A DNA stretch of 64,000 bases from Flavobacterium orientale (lineage in GTDB: Bacteria > Bacteroidota > Bacteroidia > Flavobacteriales > Flavobacteriaceae), in the NCBI RefSeq assembly GCF_014638005.1, contig NZ_BMFG01000007.1, positions 110,418 through 174,417 on the forward strand. The letters are read 5' to 3'. The notes below the pieces were generated by a model that saw only the letters and a program-made list of their open reading frames with translations, had not been told where the DNA came from and searched no databases. Every line of letters begins with the position of its first letter. Position 1 is the first letter of the stretch. Made by a program: the position numbers and the translations under genes. This document shows positions 53,478 to 63,325 of this stretch, piece after piece.

Positions 53478-54589
53478 ATTGTATACTCTTTATACCATTT
53501 TTCTAATATAGTAACCATAGCTTGAATACTGAAAGTAGTAGTTACTCTTTTCCGAGCATTTTCTGAGAGAAGTTGACGTGTTTCAGGCTTATTCTTCAAA
53601 TAAAGTAGGTGTTCCGACATCGTTTGCCAGTTATCGACGTCTACCATCAGACCTTCCTTTTCGGATGTAATAACTTCCTTTATCCCTCCCGCATCCGTTG
53701 TTACAATAGCACACTCCATGCTCATCGCTTCCAATAATGCAATAGGTAATCCTTCAAATGATGAGGTCATCATAAATACATTCATCGCCTCATAATAAGG
53801 TTTAACTTCTGTTTGGAGTCCCACAAAAATAACTTTGCCCTGTAATCCCAAAGCTTCCTGTTTTGCTTTAATTTGTGGTTCTAAAATACCGGCACCCACA
53901 ATAATGCCGTACACATTGGAATCGCTATCAATGGTTTGTTTTAAAATTTCAAGCCACAAATCCAATCGTTTTTGAAACCGGAAAACAGCGACGGTTCCAA
54001 TTAAGAAGGCAGTTTCCGGAATCTGAAGTTGTTTTCTAATGGCTGCATTCTCCGGACGTGAAGTACGTACAAAACTAGTTACATTGACGCCATTTAATAA
54101 CGTTCGAACATTTATTTTCGGTGCGATATTCTTAGTGATAGAATGCGTTACATCTTCTGAAACCCCAATCCCCAATGTTTGAAAGTTAAACGTATATTTA
54201 TTCACTAATTTGGTTACATAATGATACCTCTCCTGCATGTTATGTTCAGTGTACAAAACCGGAATATCGGTTAATCGATGTACCAACCGACTCACAAATC
54301 CCGCCCAAGGTAAATGGGCATGAATCAATTGAATTTGGTTTTCTTTGCAATAGCGAATTATTTTTCGATACTGAAAAAGTAAAGCGATGTTGTTCTTAGC
54401 CGCTAAGCAAGTCACTTTACCTCCCGCTGCTTCAATTGCTTGGACCATTTGGTTTTTCCAAGGTAAAAAATAAATATAGTGAAATTCAAATGCCGAAGTG
54501 TCGTGCATTTTTAAAGTTTCAGGCAAGAGCATTTCGGCTCCACCACGACCTAAGGATTTGATGATATGAAGGACTTTAATTTTTGTCAT
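53474..54589 (-). CDS. Glycosyltransferase family 4 protein
   Basis: 371 aa, GT-B fold. The N-terminal 'VLHIIKSLGRGGAEMLLPETL' is the glycine-rich acceptor-side loop. 'LIHAHLPWAGFVSRLVH' follows. The C-terminal donor site includes 'FRFQKRLDLWLEIL' and the E-x7-E motif 'SSFEGLPIALLEAMSMECAIV'. It adds a sugar to the growing repeat unit; donor and linkage are unknown. It overlaps the genes on both sides. Confidence 0.9.
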   Translation of the reverse strand: MTKIKVLHIIKSLGRGGAEMLLPETLKMHDTSAFEFHYIYFLPWKNQMVQAIEAAGGKVTCLAAKNNIALLFQYRKIIRYCKENQIQLIHAHLPWAGFVSRLVHRLTDIPVLYTEHNMQERYHYVTKLVNKYTFNFQTLGIGVSEDVTHSITKNIAPKINVRTLLNGVNVTSFVRTSRPENAAIRKQLQIPETAFLIGTVAVFRFQKRLDLWLEILKQTIDSDSNVYGIIVGAGILEPQIKAKQEALGLQGKVIFVGLQTEVKPYYEAMNVFMMTSSFEGLPIALLEAMSMECAIVTTDAGGIKEVITSEKEGLMVDVDNWQTMSEHLLYLKNKPETRQLLSENARKRVTTTFSIQAMVTILEKWYKEYTI

Positions 54590-55481
54590 GGTTAATACTA
54601 TTTTTACTTTTATTTATGCTGTCATTTAATAATTTTGAGAACTCTAATCCTCCTATATCATTTAAATGATCTGCATCACTAAAAAAAGTATCATTATCAA
54701 AATATACTTTTTGAAAATCAATAATCTTAATTTTTTTGTCTTTTAGTAGATGATCAACATTTAAACTATCAAATTTCATAAGGTTTTTATAATAGTTTTT
54801 AGATATTGGAAATTTAATGGCAATAATTTCTACCTTATTTTTATTCGCAATTGAGATAATTTTTGCAAAATGATCAAGTAGTTTTTGAGAATTTTTTTTT
54901 GATTCAAACTGAACTTCCAAACGACTAATTGATTGTTTAGTTTTTTCCGATTCCGTCAAACTGTTCCAATTTTTTAAATTTGCTGAACCTTGTTTTCTAT
55001 TTGATAACATTTTGAAAATATCAATTTTTATAATTGTTGGAGAATTACTGTTAAAAACCGGAAAGTAATAGCGAATGTATTTATTTTTAAAATTTTCATA
55101 TGCTGAAGCGTTGTCTGAACATACAGATTCAAAATAAATTGACTTATCAATATTATTAATATTTTCACGATAATTAGAAAAACAATGATTATCAATAGAA
55201 ATTACTATCTTTTTAATATTGGTTTCTTTGATTAAAAAATTAAGTTTTCGTTCAATATCAAAATAAGAATCACTTTCGTATGAGAAATTAACTATTCCAA
55301 AGTCATCTGGATATTTTTTTAAAGCTTCTCCATGCGAATCTGCCATTAAGTAGACCGATCCGTTTTTATTAAAATCATTATAGTCATTGTGCGTGTCATT
55401 TATAAATAGAAAATAAATAATAGCATTTATTAAAATAAAAAATGCAAAGAACAACACTATTTTTTTGATAAATTTTCTCAT
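54576..55481 (-). CDS. SGNH-hydrolase-like membrane-anchored protein
   Basis: 301 aa with an N-terminal membrane helix (8-27). 'VYLMADSHGEAL' puts a Ser at 49 in a GDS-like position, and 'FSDADHLNDIGGLEFSKLL' near 267-285 supplies the DxxH motif. This fits the SGNH/AlgX-like fold that partners MBOAT O-acyltransferases. It is unusually rich in Asn, Lys and Ile compared with its neighbours, which may indicate separate acquisition. The MBOAT gene is 1 nt upstream, and its 3' end overlaps the glycosyltransferase gene by 14 bp. Confidence 0.7.
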   Translation of the reverse strand: MRKFIKKIVLFFAFFILINAIIYFLFINDTHNDYNDFNKNGSVYLMADSHGEALKKYPDDFGIVNFSYESDSYFDIERKLNFLIKETNIKKIVISIDNHCFSNYRENINNIDKSIYFESVCSDNASAYENFKNKYIRYYFPVFNSNSPTIIKIDIFKMLSNRKQGSANLKNWNSLTESEKTKQSISRLEVQFESKKNSQKLLDHFAKIISIANKNKVEIIAIKFPISKNYYKNLMKFDSLNVDHLLKDKKIKIIDFQKVYFDNDTFFSDADHLNDIGGLEFSKLLNDSINKSKNSINHDKN

Positions 55482-55482
55482 G

Positions 55483-56925
55483 TTAGAATTGAAAATAAAT
55501 AAAATCTAAAGTAACATCATTTTTTCCATAAAAATATATTACAAATAATATCAGTAAATAAAGTGTGTGTTTAAGCAATCTACTCTTTACTGAATCAAGA
55601 ATGTGAAGTGGATGGTGATAACTTTTCCCAACCCATTCAATCAATAAGAAGAAGATAAGTAAAGCAAAAATCTTCAGGTCAAAAAACTTAGGTGATTCTA
55701 CTATTGATGGTGAGAAAATCTCAGCTAAAATTGAAAAGGCATGCGTTACATTTTCTGCTCTAAAAAAGACCCATGCTAAAACAGTGAGCGAAAAGGTAAC
55801 ACTGATTTTGATAAAATCTTTAAAGCTTGGCAAAAATTTTCCTTCGGCTACAATGTGTAAATTATTTCTATTGTTGTTTGTAATTAATAGAGGTAAAAAG
55901 TAAATAGCATTTAATAATCCCCAAATTACAAATGTCCAATTGGCTCCATGCCAAAATCCACTGACAATAAAAATAATAAATGTATTTCTAATTTTCATCC
56001 ACATTCCACCTTGACTTCCTCCCAAAGGAATATATAAATAATCTCTAAACCAAGTAGAAAGCGAAATATGCCAACGTCTCCAAAATTCTGCGATATCTCT
56101 AGAAAAATAAGGGAATGCAAAATTTCGCATTAAATCAAATCCAAATAATCGAGACGTTCCTATAGCAATATCTGAATAGCCTGAAAAGTCACCATAAATT
56201 TGAAACGTAAAAAATAAAGCTCCCAAAACCAATGTACTACCCGAATACTCTCCAGAATTATTAAAAATTTGATTGGCCAATTCGGCACAATTATCCGCTA
56301 TTACAATTTTTTTAAATAAACCCCATAAAATCTGACGTAAACCATCAACGGCTCTGCTGTATTCAAATTTTCTTTTTATGTAAAACTGGGGCAATAAATT
56401 GGATGCTCTTTCTATAGGACCGGCAACTAGCTGTGGAAAAAAACTAACAAATGCTGTAAAAGCAATAAAATCATTGGTAGGCTCAAGTTTCTTATTATAA
56501 ACATCAATAGTATAGCTTAAGGTTTGAAATGTATAAAAACTAATTCCCACAGGCAGTATTATATGTAGAGAACCGGAACTGATTTCTCCGCCAAAAAAAG
56601 TAAAAGCAGTTTTAAAATTATCCAGGAAAAAATTATAGTACTTGAAAAACCCTAAAAAACCGAGGTTTACAATTATACTTGTCCACAAAAAAATTTTCCG
56701 TTTAGTAACATTTTCTTCTTTAGAAAGTAAAACGCCAATTGTATAATCAACTAATGTGCTAAATAAAATTAATGATAAAAACCGCCAATCCCACCATCCA
56801 TAAAACAAATAACTTGCTACTACGATTAGCAAATTTTGAAGTTTCAAGTTGTGATTCGTAAAAAACCAATACAATATAAAAACTACCGGTAAAAAAATGG
56901 CAAAATCAATGGAATTGAAAAGCAT
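55483..56925 (-). CDS. MBOAT-family O-acyltransferase (AlgI/DltB type)
   Basis: 480 aa, about ten to twelve transmembrane helices. It moves acyl groups across the membrane to an extracytoplasmic sugar hydroxyl. Typical blocks are 'LPVVFILYWFF', 'ILPVGISFYTFQTLSYTIDVY', 'FFPQLVAGPIERASNLLPQF' and 'WRRWHISLSTWFRDYLYIPLGGS'. The catalytic His is in 'GFWHGANWTFVIWG'. With the adjacent SGNH-like protein it probably O-acetylates the polymer. Confidence 0.94.
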   Translation of the reverse strand: MLFNSIDFAIFLPVVFILYWFFTNHNLKLQNLLIVVASYLFYGWWDWRFLSLILFSTLVDYTIGVLLSKEENVTKRKIFLWTSIIVNLGFLGFFKYYNFFLDNFKTAFTFFGGEISSGSLHIILPVGISFYTFQTLSYTIDVYNKKLEPTNDFIAFTAFVSFFPQLVAGPIERASNLLPQFYIKRKFEYSRAVDGLRQILWGLFKKIVIADNCAELANQIFNNSGEYSGSTLVLGALFFTFQIYGDFSGYSDIAIGTSRLFGFDLMRNFAFPYFSRDIAEFWRRWHISLSTWFRDYLYIPLGGSQGGMWMKIRNTFIIFIVSGFWHGANWTFVIWGLLNAIYFLPLLITNNNRNNLHIVAEGKFLPSFKDFIKISVTFSLTVLAWVFFRAENVTHAFSILAEIFSPSIVESPKFFDLKIFALLIFFLLIEWVGKSYHHPLHILDSVKSRLLKHTLYLLILFVIYFYGKNDVTLDFIYFQF

Positions 56926-56928
56926 ATT

Positions 56929-58008
56929 CTAACTTATTTTGTAATAAATTTTTTCAAATTGTTGGGCAAGGTAGCTATTATTAAATTTTTGCACAACGAG
57001 CTCGTTTGCATTTAAAATATACCGTGCTACTTTACCCTCTTTTTTCACTTGCTCTATGGCTTGCAAAAAACCTTTTTCATCCCCTTTTTCAATTAAAAAA
57101 CCGGTTTTATTATTCTGAACCACTTCTGAAACACCGCCCACATTATAGGCAATTACCGGGGTTTTGGCATACATGGCTTCTAAAATTACACCAGGCAAGC
57201 CTTCAATACTGCTTGGTAAAACCACAACATCGGCTTGGTGCATGTAGTTGATCGCTTCTTTGCTAAAACCATAAAAGGAAATTTTATCTGTCAGTTTTTT
57301 TTTAGCTACAGCTTGTTCTATTTCCTCTCTCATGGGACCATCGCCAATTAAATGCAAATGGGAATCAGGAAAACGATGCAACCATTGTTCAAAAATGGAA
57401 AGTAAACCATAGTGGTTTTTTTCAAATGAAAATCCGCCTACGTGCACCATTTGAAATGCAGTTGGCGAGGCATTTTTCCAAGCTACCGGCGTAAACGATT
57501 GCAAATTTATGCCAATCGGAATCACTGTTGTTTTTGATGTTGTTTCGGGAAATAACGTATTCAAATCTTTCGCAGCCAAGTGTGAAACCGAAACAATCGC
57601 TTGGGTTTTGCTATAGAACCAACGGTTGAGCAACTTAATAATTGGATTTTTAATGTAGGCACTCACCATACTGGCATTTCGGGCGATAATCGGTATTTTC
57701 CAACCCGTAAAAAGTTGCGAAAAAACCGCAAATTTCAAGGTGTCGCCGGCATTGCACTGCACTACATCTACATTGTGTTCTTTGATTAGCTTTGCCAAAG
57801 CTTTCCAACCTTCAACATCATTCCATCGTTTGTGTTGCGGTCTGTTTAAAAGAATAAAGGTGGCGTTTATGGGCAAAGTAGATTCGCCCGGAAACAAGGC
57901 TACAACCAAAACGCTATGCCCCATTTGGACCAATTCATTGGAAAGTTGACTGGCAAACATTTCTGCTCCTCGTAATTGGGGTCTTTGGATGAGTTGGAGA
58001 ATGGTCAT
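56929..58008 (-). CDS. Glycosyltransferase family 4 protein
   Basis: 359 aa, GT-B fold. 'LIQRPQLRGAEMFASQLSNEL' is the acceptor-domain loop. 'VHVGGFSFEKNHYGLLSIFEQW' begins the donor domain, which ends with the E-x7-E motif 'PSSIEGLPGVILEAMYAKTPVI'. Donor unknown. It overlaps the next upstream glycosyltransferase gene by 4 bp. Confidence 0.9.
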   Translation of the reverse strand: MTILQLIQRPQLRGAEMFASQLSNELVQMGHSVLVVALFPGESTLPINATFILLNRPQHKRWNDVEGWKALAKLIKEHNVDVVQCNAGDTLKFAVFSQLFTGWKIPIIARNASMVSAYIKNPIIKLLNRWFYSKTQAIVSVSHLAAKDLNTLFPETTSKTTVIPIGINLQSFTPVAWKNASPTAFQMVHVGGFSFEKNHYGLLSIFEQWLHRFPDSHLHLIGDGPMREEIEQAVAKKKLTDKISFYGFSKEAINYMHQADVVVLPSSIEGLPGVILEAMYAKTPVIAYNVGGVSEVVQNNKTGFLIEKGDEKGFLQAIEQVKKEGKVARYILNANELVVQKFNNSYLAQQFEKIYYKIS

Positions 58009-59156
58009 TGGGTGTGTTTTTGAATAATAGAGGTATATAATGTGTTATATTGCTCAACTACTTTGGCAATGCTGAATTTTTCAATGGCTGCAATTCTGGC
58101 ATTTTTTCCTAACGCACTAAAATGATGTGGTTGGTTGATTACTTCTTGCAAAGTAGTTACCAAATTGGAAACATCTCCTTTTTTAAAAAAAACGGCTTCT
58201 TGTGCAGAAACACACTCCTTGTTTTCAGGAATTGCGGTGCAAACAATTGTTTTTTCAGCCATCATAGCTTCAATTAATGCTCCGGGTAAACCTTCGTAAT
58301 GTGTTGGAAACACAAAAACGTCTGCCAATTGCAACAAATAGGGAATATCATTTCGGTTGCCCAACAATTCTACGTGTGATTGCAAATTATTTTCTTGAAT
58401 GTAGTTTTCTAAGACTGAACGATAAAATCCTTCACCAGCAATATATAGTTTAACATTTGGATGTGTTATTACAATGCTTTTCATCGCTTGCAACAAATCA
58501 AGTTGTCCTTTTCTTTCTAAAAGTCGGCTCACATTTAATAGCGTAACTTGATTTTCTATGATATTTAACTCTTTTTTGGTTGTAGACAATTGTTCTTGAG
58601 ACAAGGATAGAAATTTTGACAAATCACGACCTCTAAAAATAACTTTTATCTTTTCCAAAGGTAAACTTAATGCTTTTGCATTCGATTGCTTGATGGTTTG
58701 AGAATTTGAAATAAAATGATCTACTTTTTTAGCTGTCAAGGCATCATAACGCTGAATACAATTCAGTTTAAGCTTTCCAAGCAACGATAATTGCTGATAG
58801 CGTTCTTCGATATACGAGTTGTTTACCAAACTGGAAACTAAAGGTATTTTGAAATAACGTTTTACTTTCCGGGAAACAATGTCTGCACGAAACAATGTAG
58901 CATGAATTAAATCGGGTTTTTCCTCTTGAATAATTGGTTTGAGAAGTTGCGCGATTTTGCCGAAAGCATATTTTTCAGGACGGTTAAGCGAAATAACTTT
59001 AATACCTGCCTGCTGGGCCGCTTCTGCCAATTGATTGCCCTTGTATAAAGTTACAAAAACAGTTTCAACTGCTTTGTTTTGAATGGCAATATCAAGTAGG
59101 CTTTTTTCTGCTCCACCGGTTTCAAACGTATCTAAGATGTAAAGGATTTTTTTCAA
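58005..59156 (-). CDS. Glycosyltransferase family 4 protein
   Basis: 383 aa, GT-B fold. 'LDTFETGGAEKSLLDIAIQ' forms the N-terminal loop, 'LIHATLFRADIVSRKVKRY' follows, and the donor site has 'VSRLLERKGQLDLLQAM' and 'PTHYEGLPGALIEAMMAEKTIV'. It is part of the overlapping glycosyltransferase run. It is 3 nt downstream of the pyruvyl transferase gene. Confidence 0.9.
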   Translation of the reverse strand: MKKILYILDTFETGGAEKSLLDIAIQNKAVETVFVTLYKGNQLAEAAQQAGIKVISLNRPEKYAFGKIAQLLKPIIQEEKPDLIHATLFRADIVSRKVKRYFKIPLVSSLVNNSYIEERYQQLSLLGKLKLNCIQRYDALTAKKVDHFISNSQTIKQSNAKALSLPLEKIKVIFRGRDLSKFLSLSQEQLSTTKKELNIIENQVTLLNVSRLLERKGQLDLLQAMKSIVITHPNVKLYIAGEGFYRSVLENYIQENNLQSHVELLGNRNDIPYLLQLADVFVFPTHYEGLPGALIEAMMAEKTIVCTAIPENKECVSAQEAVFFKKGDVSNLVTTLQEVINQPHHFSALGKNARIAAIEKFSIAKVVEQYNTLYTSIIQKHTQ

Positions 59157-59159
59157 TTA

Positions 59160-60317
59160 CTATTTTATGACATTTAATAAATATGTTCTGAATTGATTTT
59201 TTAAATCTAAAATGATAGAATCAAAATCATCAATTTTATGTGATTCAATCAAATCTGTAATTAGCAACTTAAAATCAATAGAGTCATTGTAAAATTGATG
59301 ATACTGCAACTTATTTATCTTTGATAATAAATCAACAATTTTTCCTCTATGTTCGGTTGGATATTTTTTTTCTGATTCAATTACTAAAAAAGGAACCTTA
59401 TTTTTAATACTAAAAATAGTTGAATGGAAACGGTCGGTTACACAAAAATCAAAATACTGATAGCATGTTGCCCATTCTAATGAATTTAAAACATCCGAAA
59501 AGTTCATTTCACAAAATTTATTATATTGTCCAATTCCTACCAATTGAATATTATTTTGTTTTGCATAATGATAAATTTGTTCGGAAGCTTTTGCAAACTC
59601 GGAATTGTTGGAGCTCAAATTTAATGCAAATCTTTTTCTAGTAAAATCAACCCCAACTTTTTCTAACTTTTCTTTCACTCCACTAGCATGCCAATCTACA
59701 CCAAAAGTTGGGTCTGGAACTTGATAAAGTGGTGCATCGACTTCTAAACTCTTAATTAAATTCAAAGTGTACTGATCTCTAACTGCTATTGCATGAAAAT
59801 TATTGACGATATTTTTTGCTTGATTTTTAATTTCGCTGTTTTGTAGCAATTTTGGATTTGAACCATTTGCAGATGCAGCCGAAGCTATTCTTTTGGCTTT
59901 AATACCTTCTGGTAACCAATAGATATTTGGAAATTGTCTGGCATATTTTCTATCTAATAATTTCCAAACCTCATCACTTCCAACAATTACATAATCATAA
60001 TTTTGTCTATTGATAAACTTTACAGCTTCTTCAACATCATCAGAAATTAATTTTTCTTCTGTTAATGGCAAAAGTTCATTCACAAATTTTTTAAAACTGT
60101 AGTATTTTTTAATTTTAGAAAATGCTCCTTTTTTTAATTTTATTAAACTTTTAAAAGCTTCTCTTTTTTCTATTTTTTCAATTGTTTTATGTCTGTAATC
60201 AATCACTTCAATAGTTGCAGTAGGATACATTTCTTTCAAAGTCTTCACATGCCCCAAAGTTTGCAACACTGCCCCATCATTAATCACGTGATGATACGTT
60301 AATATTCCAATTTTCAT
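59160..60317 (-). CDS. Polysaccharide pyruvyl transferase family protein
   Basis: 385 aa, GT-B-like fold. It would add ketal-linked pyruvate from phosphoenolpyruvate to a sugar, giving the polymer negative charge. Family blocks are 'GILTYHHVINDGAVLQTLGHVKTL', 'YDYVIVGSDEVWKL' and, toward the C terminus, 'YQYFDFCVTDRFHSTIFSIKNKVPFLVIE'. The exact acceptor is unknown. It overlaps the beta-propeller gene by 4 bp. Confidence 0.9.
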   Translation of the reverse strand: MKIGILTYHHVINDGAVLQTLGHVKTLKEMYPTATIEVIDYRHKTIEKIEKREAFKSLIKLKKGAFSKIKKYYSFKKFVNELLPLTEEKLISDDVEEAVKFINRQNYDYVIVGSDEVWKLLDRKYARQFPNIYWLPEGIKAKRIASAASANGSNPKLLQNSEIKNQAKNIVNNFHAIAVRDQYTLNLIKSLEVDAPLYQVPDPTFGVDWHASGVKEKLEKVGVDFTRKRFALNLSSNNSEFAKASEQIYHYAKQNNIQLVGIGQYNKFCEMNFSDVLNSLEWATCYQYFDFCVTDRFHSTIFSIKNKVPFLVIESEKKYPTEHRGKIVDLLSKINKLQYHQFYNDSIDFKLLITDLIESHKIDDFDSIILDLKNQFRTYLLNVIK

Positions 60318-61507
60318 GAATTTACATTTTTAAATTTATAAAAGTCTCCTGCCCAAGTGGCGGTATACAAATTGCCTTGCTCATCAATAGTTGGCACCGA
60401 TAAAGCTTTAGCATAATTAATTTCCCAATTGATTTCTGCTTGTGGCGACAAACAAATTAGCGATCCTTTTTTAACCGTTTTTTTGGTATTTATCAACACC
60501 GAATGATTGGCCATGATGGAAGGCGAAGTCCATAACCCTCTGTCTTTTGAAGCAATTTCTCTGGATGCAAGTTGACTACCATCTTTTTTACTTAAAAAAT
60601 AAACGGTTCCGTTTAAGCCCAAAAACACAATAAAATCGGAATTACTTATTCCAACTGTTGCTCTGCAACCAAACTGAAATTCCTTTTTCCAAATTGTTTT
60701 TCCATTGAAATCTGTTTTATATAAAATTGATTTTTTATTGAAATAACTTTCGGAATGATAAATACAATTTTCTGCTGCATCAATTGACGGATTGGCCCAA
60801 GCGTTACTTCTGCCAAATGCTTTTGTTTTCCATTGCAGGTTTCCGTCTGCATCAAACCAAAACAAACCACTGTTTTGTCCGCAAACGGCAATAAAATCTT
60901 TTCCGTTAACATTTGTAACAGCAACACCGGCTAAATGAAACGACGGACTGCCTAAGTCTTTTTTCCACTGCACATTTCCTGTGTCTTTGTCTAAAAGAAC
61001 TAAACCAATGCCGTAAAAAACAAAGGCAACATACTGGTTGTTAACTAAATTTGGTGAAGTCCAGGTATTTATTTTCATGAATTTTTTAAATTCATAGTCA
61101 TAGTTCAAATAAGTATAAGCGTTTAGTTGTAACCGCTTGAGTTTAGATTGGCTGGCATAGGCTTTATAACCGTCATATTGCCACACTAATTCGCCTTGTA
61201 AATTCAAACAGAGCAAAGTCGACATGTTGCAACCGATGTATAATTTATCATCGATTAACATCGGACTGGAATAGACTTTTGTTTCGGTTACAAATTGCCA
61301 CAAAATTTTTCCTTCCGGAGAAAGAGCATAAATAGACCCATTGTGCGAACCAAAATATAAATTACCGTGTTGGTCAAAAACCGGAGTAGATTCGGCACAA
61401 CGCACCGGATCTTGTTTAAAATGTATCCTCCACTCCTCTTGCGGTAATTGCTCAAAAGTGTGTGAGTTGGGTATTCTTCCCGTTCTTTCCCTATCAAATA
61501 AAAACAT
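60314..61507 (-). CDS. PQQ-binding-like beta-propeller protein
   Basis: 397 aa made of repeated WD/PQQ-like blades: 'STPVFDQHGNLYFGSHNGSIYALSPEGKILWQF', 'SSPMLIDDKLYIGCNMSTLLCLNLQGELVWQY', 'TSPNLVNNQYVAFVFYGIGLVLLDKDTGNVQWKK' and three or more later ones. There is no signal peptide, which is odd because such propellers are normally exported. It sits in translational coupling between the flippase and the pyruvyl transferase. No cofactor or partner can be named. A scaffold role for the biosynthetic enzymes is conceivable. Confidence 0.85.
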   Translation of the reverse strand: MFLFDRERTGRIPNSHTFEQLPQEEWRIHFKQDPVRCAESTPVFDQHGNLYFGSHNGSIYALSPEGKILWQFVTETKVYSSPMLIDDKLYIGCNMSTLLCLNLQGELVWQYDGYKAYASQSKLKRLQLNAYTYLNYDYEFKKFMKINTWTSPNLVNNQYVAFVFYGIGLVLLDKDTGNVQWKKDLGSPSFHLAGVAVTNVNGKDFIAVCGQNSGLFWFDADGNLQWKTKAFGRSNAWANPSIDAAENCIYHSESYFNKKSILYKTDFNGKTIWKKEFQFGCRATVGISNSDFIVFLGLNGTVYFLSKKDGSQLASREIASKDRGLWTSPSIMANHSVLINTKKTVKKGSLICLSPQAEINWEINYAKALSVPTIDEQGNLYTATWAGDFYKFKNVNS

Positions 61508-62811
61508 TACCGTTTGATTTTTTTATTAATTTTAGTAACTACCTCCATAATGGGTTCAAAGTCACTTTTTTTGTAGCCCAGTATTTCGCTGATTGGTATT
61601 TTTGTTTCTTTGCTATAAAAGTATAAAAAGAAAAATGCAGCAGACGAATAACTGATTAAAGACGAAATGGCTGCCCCTTTTGAACCATACAAAGGAATGA
61701 AATATAAATTACAAAGAACATTTATTACCAAAGGAACTGCCATTGATTTCATGGCAATATAGGGTTTTCCTTTTCCGGCTAAGTCCATGTTCATTACTTT
61801 AAAAACGGTTAAAAGCACAACGCCGGGTAATAAAATTTGCATCACAATCACACTGGGTAAAAAAGCTTCTCCAAAAAGTAATAATATAACTTGTTTGGAT
61901 AACAGCATTAAAATAACAGCCACAAAACCTACTAACAAAATAGATAAACGCAACAGTTGAGCTACCTTTTTTGAAAAGGCTAATCCGTCCTTGGAAATAG
62001 CACTTCGAGCAAAAACTAAACTACTGAATAACATCGGAATTTGCCATAAATATTGCACGATGCTGGAACCTTTTGCATAAATACCTAATTCATAGGGAGT
62101 GCTTAAATTTTCCAACAAAACCACATCAATCTTATAGTTAAGATTCACAATTAAAAGAGCAAAAGCATAAATTAAACCCAACGACAACATTTTAGAAATA
62201 ACCTCTTTTTCTATTTGAAAGGTTTTAGGCATTAAATTATCTTTTCGAATAGCAAGAGCGATAAAAATAGCCAAATGACCGAACAAATAAGCCAACATGG
62301 CTCCCATGACCTCAAGATCAAAGAAATAAATTAATGAAATGGTTGCTAAAAAAGTAACAAAATTTGGAATCCAATTTATTTTATTAAATTCTTTAATTTC
62401 ATTTTTACCTAAAAATATACCGGAACAATAGGTATTGTGCAAACTAAAAGGAATGCTGAGAACCGAAACCAAAATAAGGGAAAAATCAGGTACATTTTTT
62501 GATAAAAAAAGGAATAACAAAACACAAATAAGCATACTGACTAGCGATGTCAACAGCCATATTTGGGTTACTGCTTGCTTAATTCGATCTAAACTATAGA
62601 TCTCTTTTCCAACAAAATAGGTAGTAGACTGTCTAATTCCCATAGAACCCAACACCATAAAAAGGGAAGGATAAACAAGCAACATGGCAATCGTTCCATT
62701 TTGATCGGGAGTTAATAATCGAGCCGTAGCAATCGAGGTTCCCACACCAAAAATAATGATGTTTAATTTGGAAAAGCCGACCCTAATTAAATCCTTTACA
62801 AAAGATGCCAT
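61507..62811 (-). CDS. Wzx-type oligosaccharide flippase
   Basis: 434 aa with 12 or more transmembrane helices, MOP/MVF superfamily. 'GFSKLNIIIFGVGTSIATARLLTPDQNGTIAM' begins the protein, and 'VLLTVFKVMNMDLAGKGKPYIAMKS' lies in the second half. It would flip the undecaprenyl-linked repeat unit to the periplasm. It is the first gene of the tightly packed minus-strand operon. The probable promoter is about 460 nt upstream. Confidence 0.92.
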   Translation of the reverse strand: MASFVKDLIRVGFSKLNIIIFGVGTSIATARLLTPDQNGTIAMLLVYPSLFMVLGSMGIRQSTTYFVGKEIYSLDRIKQAVTQIWLLTSLVSMLICVLLFLFLSKNVPDFSLILVSVLSIPFSLHNTYCSGIFLGKNEIKEFNKINWIPNFVTFLATISLIYFFDLEVMGAMLAYLFGHLAIFIALAIRKDNLMPKTFQIEKEVISKMLSLGLIYAFALLIVNLNYKIDVVLLENLSTPYELGIYAKGSSIVQYLWQIPMLFSSLVFARSAISKDGLAFSKKVAQLLRLSILLVGFVAVILMLLSKQVILLLFGEAFLPSVIVMQILLPGVVLLTVFKVMNMDLAGKGKPYIAMKSMAVPLVINVLCNLYFIPLYGSKGAAISSLISYSSAAFFFLYFYSKETKIPISEILGYKKSDFEPIMEVVTKINKKIKR

Positions 62812-63277
62812 TATGATTTATCATATGATTTATACCAATCCATTAAGACCCAATGTTCATTTTAAAAAAGCTCCGGTTTTATAATCAAAAATCATGTGTT
62901 AAATTTTTTATATTAGCTCATTTTTGTTTCGCATCGTATTGAATTAGATTCATTTTCTCTTGCTATAATTTTTAAATTTTGTGCTCAATTACATCTATCA
63001 AAACTTACAATTAACCGGTTTCACTTCCGATTATTAGAATCTACCTTCTGCAATACAAATTACCATCCTATTAAGATTTTAGTCATCACAATCAAACCAA
63101 GTTTAGCGGTATACATCAGAGAGCTAAAACAATAGCTACAAAAAATAAATTCTTAACTATTAAACTATTGCAAAAAATCAAAAAGACTCCTAAAATGGCT
63201 TTCTTTCATAAACTTATAGTTTTAATACTAACACTTTAAAAAATTAAATCCATAAGCAACTAAACTTCTACACGCAA
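62812..63277 (-). other. Long untranslated leader of the exopolysaccharide operon
   Basis: About 460 bp between the predicted transcription start (near 63271) and the flippase ATG. It is AT-rich and gene-free on both strands. No riboswitch or clear hairpin was recognised. Confidence 0.4.
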
Positions 63278-63307
63278 CAAATGTACACTATTATAAATCA
63301 AGACCAA
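63278..63307 (-). promoter_or_regulatory. Promoter of the exopolysaccharide operon
   Basis: On the minus strand TTG (63305-63307), a 19-bp spacer and TACATTTG (63278-63285): full consensus. It lies just beyond the terminator of the type IX-secreted protein gene and points toward the flippase. Confidence 0.6.
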
Positions 63308-63325
63308 AAAGTTGTTTCTATAATT

